Part shown: positions 16,725 to 25,113 of the stretch, one piece after another
Numbering within the stretch: the stretch's first letter is position 1
Layout of the letters: each line of letters begins with the position of its first letter
From: Streptosporangium album
GTDB taxonomy: Bacteria; Actinomycetota; Actinomycetes; Streptosporangiales; Streptosporangiaceae
NCBI RefSeq assembly: GCF_014203795.1
Contig: NZ_JACHJU010000005.1
Coordinates: 62,001 to 126,000 of the forward strand
Reading direction: 5' to 3'
DNA: 64,000 bases
Position numbers and translations under genes: made by a program
Notes under the pieces: generated by a model
Databases searched by the model: none
What the model saw: the letters and a program-made list of their open reading frames with translations, nothing else
Told to the model about the DNA's origin: nothing

Positions 16725-17789
16725 TCACGCCTCATTGGCGACGGGTGAGGGTTCGGTCTCCGCGGGGGTCCCCTGCTCCGGCTCGTCCTTGGCGCCCCTG
16801 CCGAAGCCCAGAAGCGCCGAGGCGACGGCGAAGGAGACGAGGGTGGCCACGACGATGCCGGCGATGACGCCGAACCAGCCGCCCTTGGGAGTCACCGCGA
16901 GGTAGGCGAAGATGCTGCCGGGCGACGGTGTGGCCACGAGCCCGGCGCCGGTGACGATGAAGACGAGGATTCCCGAGGCTCCGCCGGCGATCACCGCGAG
17001 GATCAGCCGTGGCTTCATGAGCACGTAGGGGAAGTAGATCTCGTGGATACCGCCGAGGAAATGAATGATCATTGCGGCGGGGGTGCTGGGACGCAGCGAC
17101 CGGGGGCCGAAGAGCAGGTAGGCCAGCAGCAGGCCCAGGCCCGGACCCGGGTTGGACTCCAACATGAACAGGATCGACTTGCCGTGCTGCACGGCCTCGG
17201 CGACGCCGAGCGGGCCCAGCACGCCGTGGTTGATGGCGTTGTTGAGGAACAGCACCTTCGCGGGCTCGATCAGGGCCGAGGCCAGCGGCAGCAGGTTGTG
17301 ACTCACCAGCCAGGCGACCGCGTCGCCCGCCGCGTCGGTGACCGTGCCGACGACCGGGCCGATGGCCTTGACGCCGGCCAGGGCCATCGCGCCGCCGACG
17401 ACGCCGGCGGTGAAGTTGTCCACCAGCATCTCGAAACCGGCCTTGATCCGTTCCGCGGTGAAGTCGTCCACCAGCTTCAGGATGAAGGCCGCCAGCGGGC
17501 CGATGATCACCGCTCCGAGGAACATCGGGATGCCCGACCCGACGACCACACCCATCGTGGCGACGGCGCCGACCACGGCGCCACGCTGGCCGTGGACCAT
17601 CCGCCCGCCGGTGTAGCCGATCAGGATGGGCAGCAGGGTCTTGATGATCGGATCGACGAGGGCGGCGAAGTCCTCGTTCGGCAGCCAGCCGGTGGGGATG
17701 AAGAGCGCGGTGATCAGGCCCCACGCGATGAAGGCGCCGATGTTGGGCATGATCATTCCGGCGAGATGCCCGCCGAAACGCTGGATCAT
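16725..17789 (-). CDS. PTS mannitol-type EIIC membrane permease
   Basis: A 354-residue EIIC of the mannitol class. It has the near-invariant start region MPNIGAFIAWGLITALF, the sugar-site segment NNAINHGVLGPLG, and GGIHEIYFPYVLMKP. About eight hydrophobic segments fit the glucose/mannitol superfamily fold. The ATG at 17789 is the only in-frame start, but it has no ribosome site. AAGGAG with a well-placed ATG at 17835 lies upstream in another frame. Removing one base from the five-G run at 17817-17821 would join that start to codons reading TVQGTGARA in front of MIQRF. So either translation starts weakly at 17789, or the 5' end carries a one-base insertion. Confidence 0.8.
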   Translation of the reverse strand: MIQRFGGHLAGMIMPNIGAFIAWGLITALFIPTGWLPNEDFAALVDPIIKTLLPILIGYTGGRMVHGQRGAVVGAVATMGVVVGSGIPMFLGAVIIGPLAAFILKLVDDFTAERIKAGFEMLVDNFTAGVVGGAMALAGVKAIGPVVGTVTDAAGDAVAWLVSHNLLPLASALIEPAKVLFLNNAINHGVLGPLGVAEAVQHGKSILFMLESNPGPGLGLLLAYLLFGPRSLRPSTPAAMIIHFLGGIHEIYFPYVLMKPRLILAVIAGGASGILVFIVTGAGLVATPSPGSIFAYLAVTPKGGWFGVIAGIVVATLVSFAVASALLGFGRGAKDEPEQGTPAETEPSPVANEA

Positions 17790-17903
17790 CGCTCGCGCAC
17801 CGGTCCCTTGGACGGTGGGGGTGTACTCGGAACATGTGCTGGTGCTCCTTCCGGGGCGACCGGCGGATGGAGGGGCCGGCCAGGGGGTGAGTGCGGGCCG
17901 CTG

Positions 17904-18404
17904 TCAGCCCCCGGACCGCAGCGGCAGGGCGGGATCGGCCGTGGTGACGCGGACGTGGTCACGGGAGATGTCGCCGGGGACCTCGGGGGGGAGGCTGCCG
18001 GAGGCGACCACCCAGCCGGCCGAGGTCGCGGCGCCGAGCACCGCATCCGCGATGGTGTCCAGTTCGGCGGCGGACAGAGCCGTGCCAGGTTCGTTGATCT
18101 TGGTGACCGTGCCGTCGGGTTCGGCCAGCGTGACGTTCGAGCGGGTCGGCCCGGCCACCGGGACTGTGATCATGTCGATGCCCTCGGACGCGAGCAGGTC
18201 CACCAGCTGGCGTCTTTGATCACCGCCGAAGGGGATGACCGCGCAGGAGGCGACCCGGTTGGCCAGCAGCGCCCGGGAGACGTTCACCCCTTTGCCGCCC
18301 GGGTCGAGATGTGCGGCGGCGGCGCGGATGACGGCTCCCCGGGTCAGCGACCCGATCTCGATCGTCCGGTCCAGGCTGGGGTTCAGGGTCAGCGTCACGA
18401 TCAC
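17904..18404 (-). pseudogene. 1-phosphofructokinase (PfkB family), C-terminal half missing
   Basis: The frame starts at a GTG overlapping the deoR stop (GTGA). It encodes IVTLTLNPSLDRTIEIG, the glycine motif GGKGVNVSRAL, RSNVTLAEPDGTVTKINEPG and VVASGSLPPEVPGD, the N-terminal half of a FruK-type kinase. After about residue 142 the sequence leaves the family (HVRVTTADPALPLRSGG, stop). Family members are about 310 residues. The ATP-binding part and the GAGD motif with the catalytic Asp are absent, so it should be inactive. EIIC begins about 70 bases later, which points to an internal deletion. It lies between the PTS regulator and the permease. Confidence 0.82.
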
Positions 18405-19162
18405 GCGCGGATCACCTCGGGTCCGGCCGAGGCCAGTTCGGCCGCCAGCCCGGCGTCCAGTCCCGTGTCGCTGATCACCACGTCGATCTCGGCCACCGAG
18501 GCGAAGCGCGCGAGGTAGGTGGAGGTGAACTTGGCGTGGTCGGCGAGCAGCACGCTCCGCTCCGCCGCGTTGATCATCGCCCGCTTGATCGCGGCCTCGG
18601 CCGGGTCCGGCGTCGTCAGTCCCTTGGCGACCGAGCAGCCGTTGGCCGCCATGAACGCCACGTCCACGTGGATGTCGGCGAGCGGTCGCAGCGCCCAGTC
18701 GTCGACGGTGGCCAGGGTCCGCCCGCGGACCCGGCCGCCCAGCATGATCACCGTGAGGTTCGGGCGGGTGGCCAGCGTCGTGGCCAGCGGAGGCGAGTTG
18801 ACGATGACGGTGAGCTCCCGGTCCACGGGCAGGGCCTGGACCAGCCTGGCGGTCGTTGACCCGGCGTCGATGATGATCGCGCCGTCCTCCGGCAGTTCGC
18901 CGAGGGCGGCCTTGGCGATGCGTTCCTTCTCCTCGGTCATCACCTCGTCCCGGGTGGCCAGCGCGGGCTCGAAACCCAGCCGCTCCACCGGGATGGCGCC
19001 GCCGTGCACGCGCCGGACCACCCCTGCCCGCTCCAGCGCGGTCAGGTCGCGGCGGACCGTCTCGGTGGTGACGTCGAACTCTTCTGCCAGCGTCACCACA
19101 TCCACGCGCCCGACGGCCCGTGCGCGGAGCAGGATCTCCTGCTGCCGCTCCTCGGCGTACAT
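18401..19162 (-). CDS. DeoR-family regulator of the PTS operon
   Basis: A 253-residue DeoR/FruR-type regulator. The winged helix at residues 3-58 reads EERQQEILLRAR, TTETVRRDLTALERAG and RRVHGGA. The sensor domain holds DAGSTTARL, the phosphosugar site, and later LADHAKF. As the first gene of the hexitol PTS operon it likely represses the operon in the absence of a phosphorylated sugar such as fructose-1-phosphate. Direct repeats upstream (19180-19195) may be its operator. It shows no lesion, unlike three downstream genes. Confidence 0.88.
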   Translation of the reverse strand: MYAEERQQEILLRARAVGRVDVVTLAEEFDVTTETVRRDLTALERAGVVRRVHGGAIPVERLGFEPALATRDEVMTEEKERIAKAALGELPEDGAIIIDAGSTTARLVQALPVDRELTVIVNSPPLATTLATRPNLTVIMLGGRVRGRTLATVDDWALRPLADIHVDVAFMAANGCSVAKGLTTPDPAEAAIKRAMINAAERSVLLADHAKFTSTYLARFASVAEIDVVISDTGLDAGLAAELASAGPEVIRA

Positions 19163-19179
19163 GCTGTTGATTCACCACC

Positions 19180-19195
19180 GTTTCAATGTTGTTTC
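19180..19195 (-). promoter_or_regulatory. TGAAAC direct repeat upstream of the PTS regulator
   Basis: On the minus strand TGAAACAACATTGAAAC holds two TGAAAC units 11 bases apart, 18 bases upstream of the deoR start. One-turn-spaced direct repeats of this kind suit DeoR-family binding. This is inferred from position. Confidence 0.5.
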
Positions 19196-19334
19196 ATCTG
19201 TGTTTACACCCGTATGTATTGGAAGGTCAATGGAGTCGGGTGCTCTGTTTCGCAGGGGTTTACTCGCGGCAGGGAGGCGGACGACGGCCGCGCGTCTCCG
19301 GCACGAAGGCTCCGGCCGGAAAGAGGACAGAAAA

Positions 19335-19358
19335 AGCCCCGGGCGATCGCCCGGGGCT
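19335..19358 (-). terminator. Rho-independent terminator after kptA
   Basis: A 24-base perfect palindrome (arm AGCCCCGGGCGA) is followed on the minus strand by TTTTT (plus-strand AAAAA at 19330-19334, with the last T of the arm). It lies 105 bases beyond the kptA stop and has the classic stem plus U-tract. Confidence 0.85.
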
Positions 19359-19462
19359 CTGTCAGGGGTGGATGCCGCCTCCGGCGCCGTTCTCACCCGG
19401 TGTCTTCCGTCGCGGTCACCCCGCTGCGTCCGACCCGGTCAGCACGTGGCGGCGCGGGAGCG

Positions 19463-20005
19463 TCAACCGGGGAAGGCGATGGAGGCGGGCGGGACGTGGC
19501 CGACAAGCCAGACTCCGTTGGCACTGATCCGGAATTCGTGACCGGCCCGGTGCATGTCCCCGGAGCGCACCACCAGGACGACCGGCCTGCCGCGCCGCGC
19601 ACCCACCCGGGTCGCCGTCTCGCGGTCGGGAGACAGATGCACCGCATGCCGGCTCATCGGACGCAGCCCCGTATCCCGGATCGCCGCGAGGCGATCACCC
19701 ACCGTGCCGTGGAACAGGAACTCCGGCGGCTCGGCCACCGGGAGATCCAGGTCGACGGCGACGGAGTGGCCCTGGTTGGCGCGGATCCGGTCGTCCTGGA
19801 CGGCGAAGCGCCGCTTGTCGTTGCCGGCGACCACCTGGGCGAGCTCCTCGCGGGTGATCGGGAAGCCGTGCCGCGCGGCGGCGGCCAGTAAAGGGCCGAT
19901 CTCCGTCCAGCCCGCCGGATCGAGCGTCAGCCCGATACGTCCGGGCTGGTGGCGCAGATGCCTGGACAGGAATTTGGAGACCCGGATGAGGCGTCTGTCG
20001 TCCAT
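19463..20005 (-). CDS. kptA: RNA 2'-phosphotransferase (Tpt1/KptA)
   Basis: A 180-residue KptA protein. The N-terminal winged-helix part contains SKFLSRHLRHQP (residues about 10-21), and the catalytic core has RANQGHSVAVDL, FLFHGTV and HLSPDRETATRVGARRGRP. These provide the conserved Arg-His-Arg-Arg set that uses NAD+ to remove a 2'-phosphate from RNA. In eukaryotes this completes tRNA splicing. In bacteria the role is unsettled, perhaps RNA repair or NAD-linked RNA de-capping. The length is typical. It is a single gene with its own terminator. Confidence 0.93.
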   Translation of the reverse strand: MDDRRLIRVSKFLSRHLRHQPGRIGLTLDPAGWTEIGPLLAAAARHGFPITREELAQVVAGNDKRRFAVQDDRIRANQGHSVAVDLDLPVAEPPEFLFHGTVGDRLAAIRDTGLRPMSRHAVHLSPDRETATRVGARRGRPVVLVVRSGDMHRAGHEFRISANGVWLVGHVPPASIAFPG

Positions 20006-20083
20006 GAGACCCCAGCATGCTGGCTCTTTCCGCGTTTTTCCAGCGGATATGCACGCACCACGAGTTCGATCCCCGTGGCCGTT

Positions 20084-20527
20084 CTAGCCGTCGACCGCCC
20101 AGCCCTGAGTCCTTCTCAGGACGGCGGCCACGCGGGCGAACTGCTCGCGGCCCATGACCGCCCCCTCGCGCCGGAGGTCGTCCTCGTCAAGCTCGAAGAC
20201 CCGGTCCAGACGCAGGTAGGAGACGCGGTTGTCCCGGTCCCAGTGGCCGGCGCCGATCTCCAGCCACTCGCGAGGATCCCCGTCGCCGCCGCGGCTGGAC
20301 AGCATCATCGCGAGCAGTCTCCGCCCGTGACGGCCTACGACCAGCAACGGCCGGTCCTTGCCCCTGCTCGGGTCCTCCTCGTACGGGACCCAGGCCCAGA
20401 CGATCTCACCCGGGTCGGCGAGCCCGTCCAGATCGGGGGAGTAGGCCAGGGTCGCCGCCCGGTCGACACCGTGGACCTCGCGGACCACGCCCCGGGACGG
20501 CCGAGGGTCTTCACCAAGATCGCGCAT
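20084..20527 (-). CDS. PemK/MazF-like family protein
   Basis: A 147-residue protein of the actinobacterial PemK/MazF-like group. After about 35 variable residues it has the toxin-fold start PGEIVWAWVPYEED followed by KDRPLLVVGRHG, as in MazF-type ribonucleases. The tail (RLDRVFELDEDDLRREGAVMGREQFARVAAVLRR) is the conserved C-terminal helix of this subgroup. No small antitoxin gene lies next to it. A nuclease or toxin role is therefore uncertain, and many such solitary proteins may be non-toxic. Confidence 0.75.
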   Translation of the reverse strand: MRDLGEDPRPSRGVVREVHGVDRAATLAYSPDLDGLADPGEIVWAWVPYEEDPSRGKDRPLLVVGRHGRRLLAMMLSSRGGDGDPREWLEIGAGHWDRDNRVSYLRLDRVFELDEDDLRREGAVMGREQFARVAAVLRRTQGWAVDG

Positions 20528-20600
20528 CTGGACATCCTAGGGGACGCGGGGGAGACGCCACCGTCCGGAGCCGCCTCGGAACGGCCGCACGGGCGTCAGG

Positions 20601-20653
20601 AGCTCACCGGGCCCGCACAGCCTCCGACACGGGCGTGTCCCCGCTGGTGAGCT
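20601..20653 (-). terminator. Nested hairpin after the lyase gene
   Basis: Outer arms AGCTCACC (20601-20608) and GGTGAGCT (20646-20653) enclose an inner hairpin ACACGGGCGTGT. It begins at the very stop of the minus-strand lyase gene. It is probably a terminator without a U-tract. Confidence 0.5.
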
Positions 20654-21457
20654 TCAGCGTGCGGCCATGGCTGCCGGGAGGTCCGGGTCATAAGGGCTCT
20701 GGCCGGCCTTGATGGCCGCGACCATCTGCGTCGTGTAGGCCTGTACGGCGCGGTGCAGGCCGGGACCGAAGCTCACCCGGGCCACCCCGAGACCGGCCAG
20801 CTCCTCGAGCGACGGCGTGCCGGGGTGGAACGCGATGTTGATCGGGCCGCCGATCTCTCCCACCAGGGAACGGATCACTCCGGCCTCGGAGGCGAAGATC
20901 GGATAGACGCAGTCGGCCCCGGCCTCCAGATAGCGGCGCCCGCGCCGGACCGCTTCGGCGAGCCTCTCATCCGGGGGCCCCTCGCCGTGGAGGTAGGTGT
21001 CGACGCGCGCGTTGATCACCAGACCGGTGCCCGCCTCCGAGGCCGCGGCGCGGACGGCGGCGAGGAACGCGGCCTGCTCGTCGGCGTCGACCATCTTGCC
21101 GGTGCGGGGATCGGAGTCCTCAAGGTTGCAGCCGACCGCGCCGGTGGCGGCGAGCCGCTCCACCAGCTCCGCCGGCTCCATCCCGTAGCCACGCTCCAGG
21201 TCGGCGGTCACGGGGATGCCGACCGCCCGGACGATCCGGGCGATCGCGGCGAGCATCTCCTCGGCCGGGGCGACCTCTCCGTCGTCGTATCCGAGCACCG
21301 GGGCGACCGCCGCGCTCCCGGTGGCGACCACCGGGAATCCGGCGGACTCGACGGTACGGGCCGATGCGGCGTCCCAGACGTTGGGCAGTACCAGCGGGTT
21401 GCCCGGTACGTGCAGCGCCCGCAGGGCCGTCGCTCTCTCGATGGTCGCCGTGTTCAT
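20654..21457 (-). CDS. Isocitrate lyase / PEP mutase superfamily enzyme
   Basis: A 267-residue TIM-barrel protein of the PEP mutase/2-methylisocitrate lyase superfamily. It shows NVWDAASARTVESAGFPVVATGS at the N-terminus, DLERGYG and NLEDSDP (metal-binding acidic residues), and INARVDTY. The lyase catalytic KKCGH-type loop is not present, so it belongs to the broader family of C-C or P-C bond enzymes of unknown substrate. The frame is open upstream to 21679, but GGAGG six bases before the ATG at 21457 and the family start fix this choice. It has no operon partners. Confidence 0.83.
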   Translation of the reverse strand: MNTATIERATALRALHVPGNPLVLPNVWDAASARTVESAGFPVVATGSAAVAPVLGYDDGEVAPAEEMLAAIARIVRAVGIPVTADLERGYGMEPAELVERLAATGAVGCNLEDSDPRTGKMVDADEQAAFLAAVRAAASEAGTGLVINARVDTYLHGEGPPDERLAEAVRRGRRYLEAGADCVYPIFASEAGVIRSLVGEIGGPINIAFHPGTPSLEELAGLGVARVSFGPGLHRAVQAYTTQMVAAIKAGQSPYDPDLPAAMAAR

Positions 21458-21684
21458 CAGGTGCCTCCAGAGGGCGGGAACGCGGAACGGTCTCGTGTGG
21501 TCCTCAACCTCCCGGTCCCGGCCGTGGAGGGGATGAGGTGAAACGATCCTAGAAAAGCCGGTGGGCGGACGGGGAGGTCCACCATCGGAGCGATCGGCTG
21601 GTCCACTTCCAGGGCGCACCCGGAGGCCCGGCCTTCCGCGTCTCGCGTTCGCCACCCTGGGACGGCCCGGGCACGCCACAGCGA

Positions 21685-21719
21685 AGACCCCCGGCTCCCT
21701 TTCCGGGAACCGAGGGTCT
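21685..21719. terminator. Hairpin after rbpA
   Basis: AGACCCCCGGCTCCC and GGGAACCGAGGGTCT pair over 13 of 15 positions around a five-base loop. It lies 11 bases after the rbpA stop on the minus strand. Confidence 0.65.
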
Positions 21720-21729
21720 CCTGAGTCGG

Positions 21730-22074
21730 TCAGGCACTCTTACGGCGCTGGGCGCGTAGAATCGCCAGGCGCTCGTTGAGCACCTCCTCCAGGTCCTCGA
21801 TTGTGCGCCGCTCCAGCAGCATGTCCCAGTGTGTCCGCGGGGGCTTGGCCTTCTTGGCCTCCGGTAGCTCACCATCGACCCGGATCGCGGTCGCGCCGCA
21901 CATGCGGCACTCCCAGGTCGCCGGGATCTCAGCCTCGGCGGCCAGTGGGACGTCGAATCGATGGCCCTTCGGGCAGGTGTAGGACACCTCCTGGCGCGGA
22001 GCCAGATCGGTGTTGCGGTCGTTCTCGTAGCTGGTCGCCCCGAGTCGGGTACCGCGTAGCGCACGCTCGCCCAT
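21730..22074 (-). CDS. rbpA: RNA polymerase-binding protein RbpA
   Basis: A 114-residue RbpA, an actinobacterial protein that binds RNA polymerase and the principal sigma factor and helps form open complexes. The N-terminal tail leads to the core with CPKGHRFDV and CRMCGATA, which carry the zinc-binding cysteines. The sigma-interaction part near the C-terminus contains KPPRTHWDMLLERRTIEDLEEVL. The length is normal. It is preceded by a perfect match to a SigR-type promoter. Its presence is strong evidence for an actinobacterial host. Confidence 0.95.
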   Translation of the reverse strand: MGERALRGTRLGATSYENDRNTDLAPRQEVSYTCPKGHRFDVPLAAEAEIPATWECRMCGATAIRVDGELPEAKKAKPPRTHWDMLLERRTIEDLEEVLNERLAILRAQRRKSA

Positions 22075-22128
22075 GTCTCAATGCCTCCTGAGGGCCCCGT
22101 CGTGAGGGGTTTGTCTCCCACGGCGTAC

Positions 22129-22155
22129 AACGCTTGATACCGTGTGTGGATTCCC
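22129..22155 (-). promoter_or_regulatory. SigR-type promoter of rbpA
   Basis: On the minus strand GGGAAT (22150-22155) is followed after 18 bases by GTT (22129-22131). This matches the thiol-oxidative-stress sigma factor SigR consensus GGGAAT-N18-GTT. It lies 55 bases upstream of the rbpA start. In Streptomyces coelicolor rbpA is a known SigR target, so the match is functionally plausible. Confidence 0.8.
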
Positions 22156-22220
22156 ACACATGGGGTGATCCAATCGCGCTTCTTGACCCGGTCTGCGATG
22201 GGACCCTTTCGGAGGGGTGC

Positions 22221-23573
22221 TCAGATGCGCTCCGGCACCGGATTCCCGGCGGCCCGGATGGCTCTGGGCAGGTTGATCGCGGCCAGCAGGACGAAGCCGA
22301 GCACGAAGAAGATCACCAGTGAGATGATGCCGAGACGGTAGCTGTCGGTCAGCTGGAGCGCCAGGCCGAGGGTGAACGAGCCGAGGAAGGTCGAGCCCTT
22401 GTCGCTGATCTCATACAGGCTGTAGTACTCGGCCTCCTTGCCCGCCGGGATCACGTGGGAGAACAGCGACCGCGACAGGGCCTGGGTGCCGCCCATCACG
22501 ATGGCGATGGCGAATCCGAGCGCGAAGAACGGCAGCGCCGACCCCTTGGGAAGGAAGTAGGCCACGCCCACCACGGCCGTCCAGCCGACCAACGCGCCCA
22601 TCACGACACGTTTCGCCCCGTAGGAGGCGGCCAGGCGGCCCAGCAGCAGGGCGCCGCCGAAGGCGACGAACTGCACCATGAGGATCGCCGCGATCCGCAC
22701 GGTCTGGCTCAGTCCGAGCTCCTTGTCGGCGTAGGTGGCCGAGAAGGAGATGACGGTCTGCACTCCGTCGTTGTAGATCAGGTAGGCGAGCAGGAAGCCC
22801 AGCGTCAGCGGGTAGCGGCGCAGTTCCCTGACCGTACGGCCGAGCTGCCGGAAGCTCCCGGCCACGGCCTGGGCGGCGTTCTCGGCGCCCGAGACGAGGG
22901 CACGCCGGTTACGCAGCCGCAGCATCGGGATAACGGTGAACCCGGCCCACCACACTCCGGCCGAGGACAGGCAGATGCGCACGGCCGTACCCTCGGAGAC
23001 GCCGAGCGACTCGTGCCCGAGGAAGAGGGCGAGGTTGACGGCGAGCAGCAGGCCGCCGCCGAGGTAGCCGAATCCCCAGCCCTGGGCCGACACCCGGTTC
23101 CGCTCGTCCGGGGTGGAGATCTCCGGCAGGAACGAGTTGTAGATGACGAACGCGGCGGCGAAACCAAGGTTGGCGATCACGAACAGCGCGCCGCCCAGCA
23201 GGTAGCGCCCGTCGGCGACGAACCAGAAGCAGATCGTGGCCCCGGCGCCCAGGTAGGCGAACAGCCCCATGAGCTCCTTCTTGCGGCCGGTGTGGTCGGC
23301 CAGGGCGCCGGCGACCGGCATCAGGATGATCTGCAGGATGGCCGCGGCGCCCACCACGAACGAGTAGTAGGCGCTGGGCCGCACGTCGAACCCGAGCACG
23401 TCCACATACGGGCGGCCCTGGGCGGCGGTCTCGGCGATCGTCGTCAGGTACGGACCGAGGAAGACCGTCAGGACCGTGGAGTTGAAGGCGGAGTTCGCCC
23501 AGTCGTAGAAGTACCAGCCGCGCTGTTCGCGGCGGGTCTGGGGGGAGTCCTCGACGACCTGTTCGGCGGTCAT
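22221..23573 (-). CDS. MFS transporter of the UMF1 / Atg22-like family
   Basis: A 450-residue major-facilitator protein with about 11-12 membrane segments. The N-terminal WYFYDWANSAFNSTVLTVFLGPYL is the hallmark of the UMF1 (Atg22-like) family. HTGRKKELMG is the loop 2-3 MFS signature, and AVDxxxxx-like repeats are absent. The substrate is unknown; Atg22 relatives are linked to amino-acid efflux. It starts 40 bases after the GDPD gene on the same strand, so the two may be co-transcribed. Confidence 0.85.
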   Translation of the reverse strand: MTAEQVVEDSPQTRREQRGWYFYDWANSAFNSTVLTVFLGPYLTTIAETAAQGRPYVDVLGFDVRPSAYYSFVVGAAAILQIILMPVAGALADHTGRKKELMGLFAYLGAGATICFWFVADGRYLLGGALFVIANLGFAAAFVIYNSFLPEISTPDERNRVSAQGWGFGYLGGGLLLAVNLALFLGHESLGVSEGTAVRICLSSAGVWWAGFTVIPMLRLRNRRALVSGAENAAQAVAGSFRQLGRTVRELRRYPLTLGFLLAYLIYNDGVQTVISFSATYADKELGLSQTVRIAAILMVQFVAFGGALLLGRLAASYGAKRVVMGALVGWTAVVGVAYFLPKGSALPFFALGFAIAIVMGGTQALSRSLFSHVIPAGKEAEYYSLYEISDKGSTFLGSFTLGLALQLTDSYRLGIISLVIFFVLGFVLLAAINLPRAIRAAGNPVPERI

Positions 23574-23613
23574 GGGCGGTCCTCGGTTCGCTGGGGGGAC
23601 GGGGAGGTACGGC

Positions 23614-24438
23614 TCAGGCGGCGAGCCGGCCGGGGTGCCACTGGCCGCGCGCCTGGAGAACCTCGCGGAGGCCGGAGATGTTGTCGGTCATCACACCGTC
23701 CACGCCGAGGTCGAGCAGGCGCTCCATCTCCCGGGTGTCGTTGACGGTCCACACGTGGATCTGCATGCCGAGGGCGTGCGCCGTACGGACCAGGGAGGGG
23801 GTGGTGACGCGCAGGCCGCGGAAGCCCAGCGGGACCTGTGCGCAGGGCACCCCGGCACGGGCCAGGTGGGCGAGCAGGCGGCCGTAGCCGGAGGTGGCGG
23901 CGGCGGCCCGCAGAGCCGCGACGCCACGCGGCCCGAGCGCGGAGCACACCTCGCGGCCGATCACGGCGCGGGCGCGGGCCAGCCGCTCGTCGGAGAAGGA
24001 GGTGAGGCAGATCCTGTCGTAGGCGTTGGTCCGCCTGACCGTCTCGGCCAGTGGCCCGATGGCCGCGGATTCCTTGATGTCGATGTTGAAGCGGACCTGC
24101 GGCCAGGAGCCCAGCAGGTCGTCCATGAGCGGGATCTCGTCCACGCCGCCGATCCGCGCCTCACGCACCAGGCGGTAGGGCAGGTCGGCGATCCGGCCAC
24201 GCCGGTCGGTCACCCGGTCCAGGGTGTGGTCGTGGAAGGCCAGCAGCACCCCGTCGGCGGTGGCGCGCGCGTCGGTCTCCAGGTAGGCGTAGCCGAGCTC
24301 CACGGCGCGGGCGAACGCGGTGTGGGTGTTCTCCCGGCCCTCGGCCGCCCCGCCCCGGTGGGCGAAGGCGAGCGGGCCGGGATGGTCGAGGAAGGGGTAG
24401 CGACGCTGCACGTGCAGGAGTATGCCCGGTGTGGGCAT
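23614..24438 (-). CDS. Glycerophosphodiester phosphodiesterase
   Basis: A 274-residue GDPD enzyme that splits glycerophosphodiesters into glycerol-3-phosphate and an alcohol. Key residues are AFAHRGGAAEGRENTHTAF near residues 24-42, the metal ligands in LETDARATADGVLLAFHDHTLDRVT, and IDIKE. The C-terminal part holds HVWTVNDTREMERLLDLGVDGVMTD. There is no signal peptide, so it is cytosolic. It lies just upstream of the UMF1 permease on the same strand, which could carry a product or substrate. Confidence 0.9.
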   Translation of the reverse strand: MPTPGILLHVQRRYPFLDHPGPLAFAHRGGAAEGRENTHTAFARAVELGYAYLETDARATADGVLLAFHDHTLDRVTDRRGRIADLPYRLVREARIGGVDEIPLMDDLLGSWPQVRFNIDIKESAAIGPLAETVRRTNAYDRICLTSFSDERLARARAVIGREVCSALGPRGVAALRAAAATSGYGRLLAHLARAGVPCAQVPLGFRGLRVTTPSLVRTAHALGMQIHVWTVNDTREMERLLDLGVDGVMTDNISGLREVLQARGQWHPGRLAA

Positions 24439-24491
24439 GGCTCGTCATCGCGCGGAGATGAACGTTTGGGTCACGGGATCCCAGATCGCCC

Positions 24492-25052
24492 TCAGTCCCC
24501 GGCGGGCGGCTCCTTGCCTGACCACTCCCGGCGGCGGACCTCGGCCAGCGTGATCGCGGTCGCGACCGCGACGTTGAACGAGCCCACCCGGCCGACCTGC
24601 GGGATGTAGCAGACGCCGTCGGCGGCCTCCAGCAGCGCGGGGGAGCAGCCGTGGTCCTCGCTGCCCACCACCAGGCACACGTCACCGCCGAGCTCCGCCT
24701 CGTGCAGCGGCGCCGCGTCCCCGGTCAGCTCCACCGCGACGACGGTGAACCCGTCCTGCTTGGCGGCCCGTACGGCCTCCACCACGGGGACCGGCTCCTC
24801 CCAGGCCACCAGGCGGTCGGTGCCCAGAGCGGTCTTCTGCGCCTTGGGGTTGGTGGGGGGAGTGGCGTTGCCCGCCAGCCAGATCCGTTCCACCCCGAAG
24901 GCGGCGGCCGTACGGAAGATGGAGCCGATGTTGAACGGGCCGGTGACCGACTCCACGATCAGGGCGAGCCTGCCCTCGGTGTTCCTGCGCCAGGTGCGGT
25001 TGAGCCGCTTGACGTCGGTCGGCCGCAGCTGCCTGCGCGGGTTTGCAGTCAT
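24492..25052 (-). CDS. TrmH-family (SPOUT) RNA methyltransferase
   Basis: A 186-residue SpoU/TrmH methyltransferase. It shows the three family motifs: ESVTGPFNIGSIFRTAAAFG, LVVGSEDHG, and YIPQVGRVGSFNVAVATAI, which together form the knotted SAM site. Members 2'-O-methylate tRNA or rRNA riboses. The open frame reaches 25112, but the residues before the ATG at 25052 are not family-like. The next minus-strand gene upstream is a second methyltransferase, separated by a terminator hairpin. Confidence 0.87.
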   Translation of the reverse strand: MTANPRRQLRPTDVKRLNRTWRRNTEGRLALIVESVTGPFNIGSIFRTAAAFGVERIWLAGNATPPTNPKAQKTALGTDRLVAWEEPVPVVEAVRAAKQDGFTVVAVELTGDAAPLHEAELGGDVCLVVGSEDHGCSPALLEAADGVCYIPQVGRVGSFNVAVATAITLAEVRRREWSGKEPPAGD

Positions 25053-25113
25053 CGTTCGTTCACCGTTTCTCGATCGTCTCGCGGGAGGCCCGTGCCTCGC
25101 CCGCCGTTCCACT

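Noticed and set aside
15315..16905. Long plus-strand open frames across the PTS operon
   Set aside because: The translations are low-complexity and Arg-rich. The minus-strand frames show clear PTS and dehydrogenase motifs.
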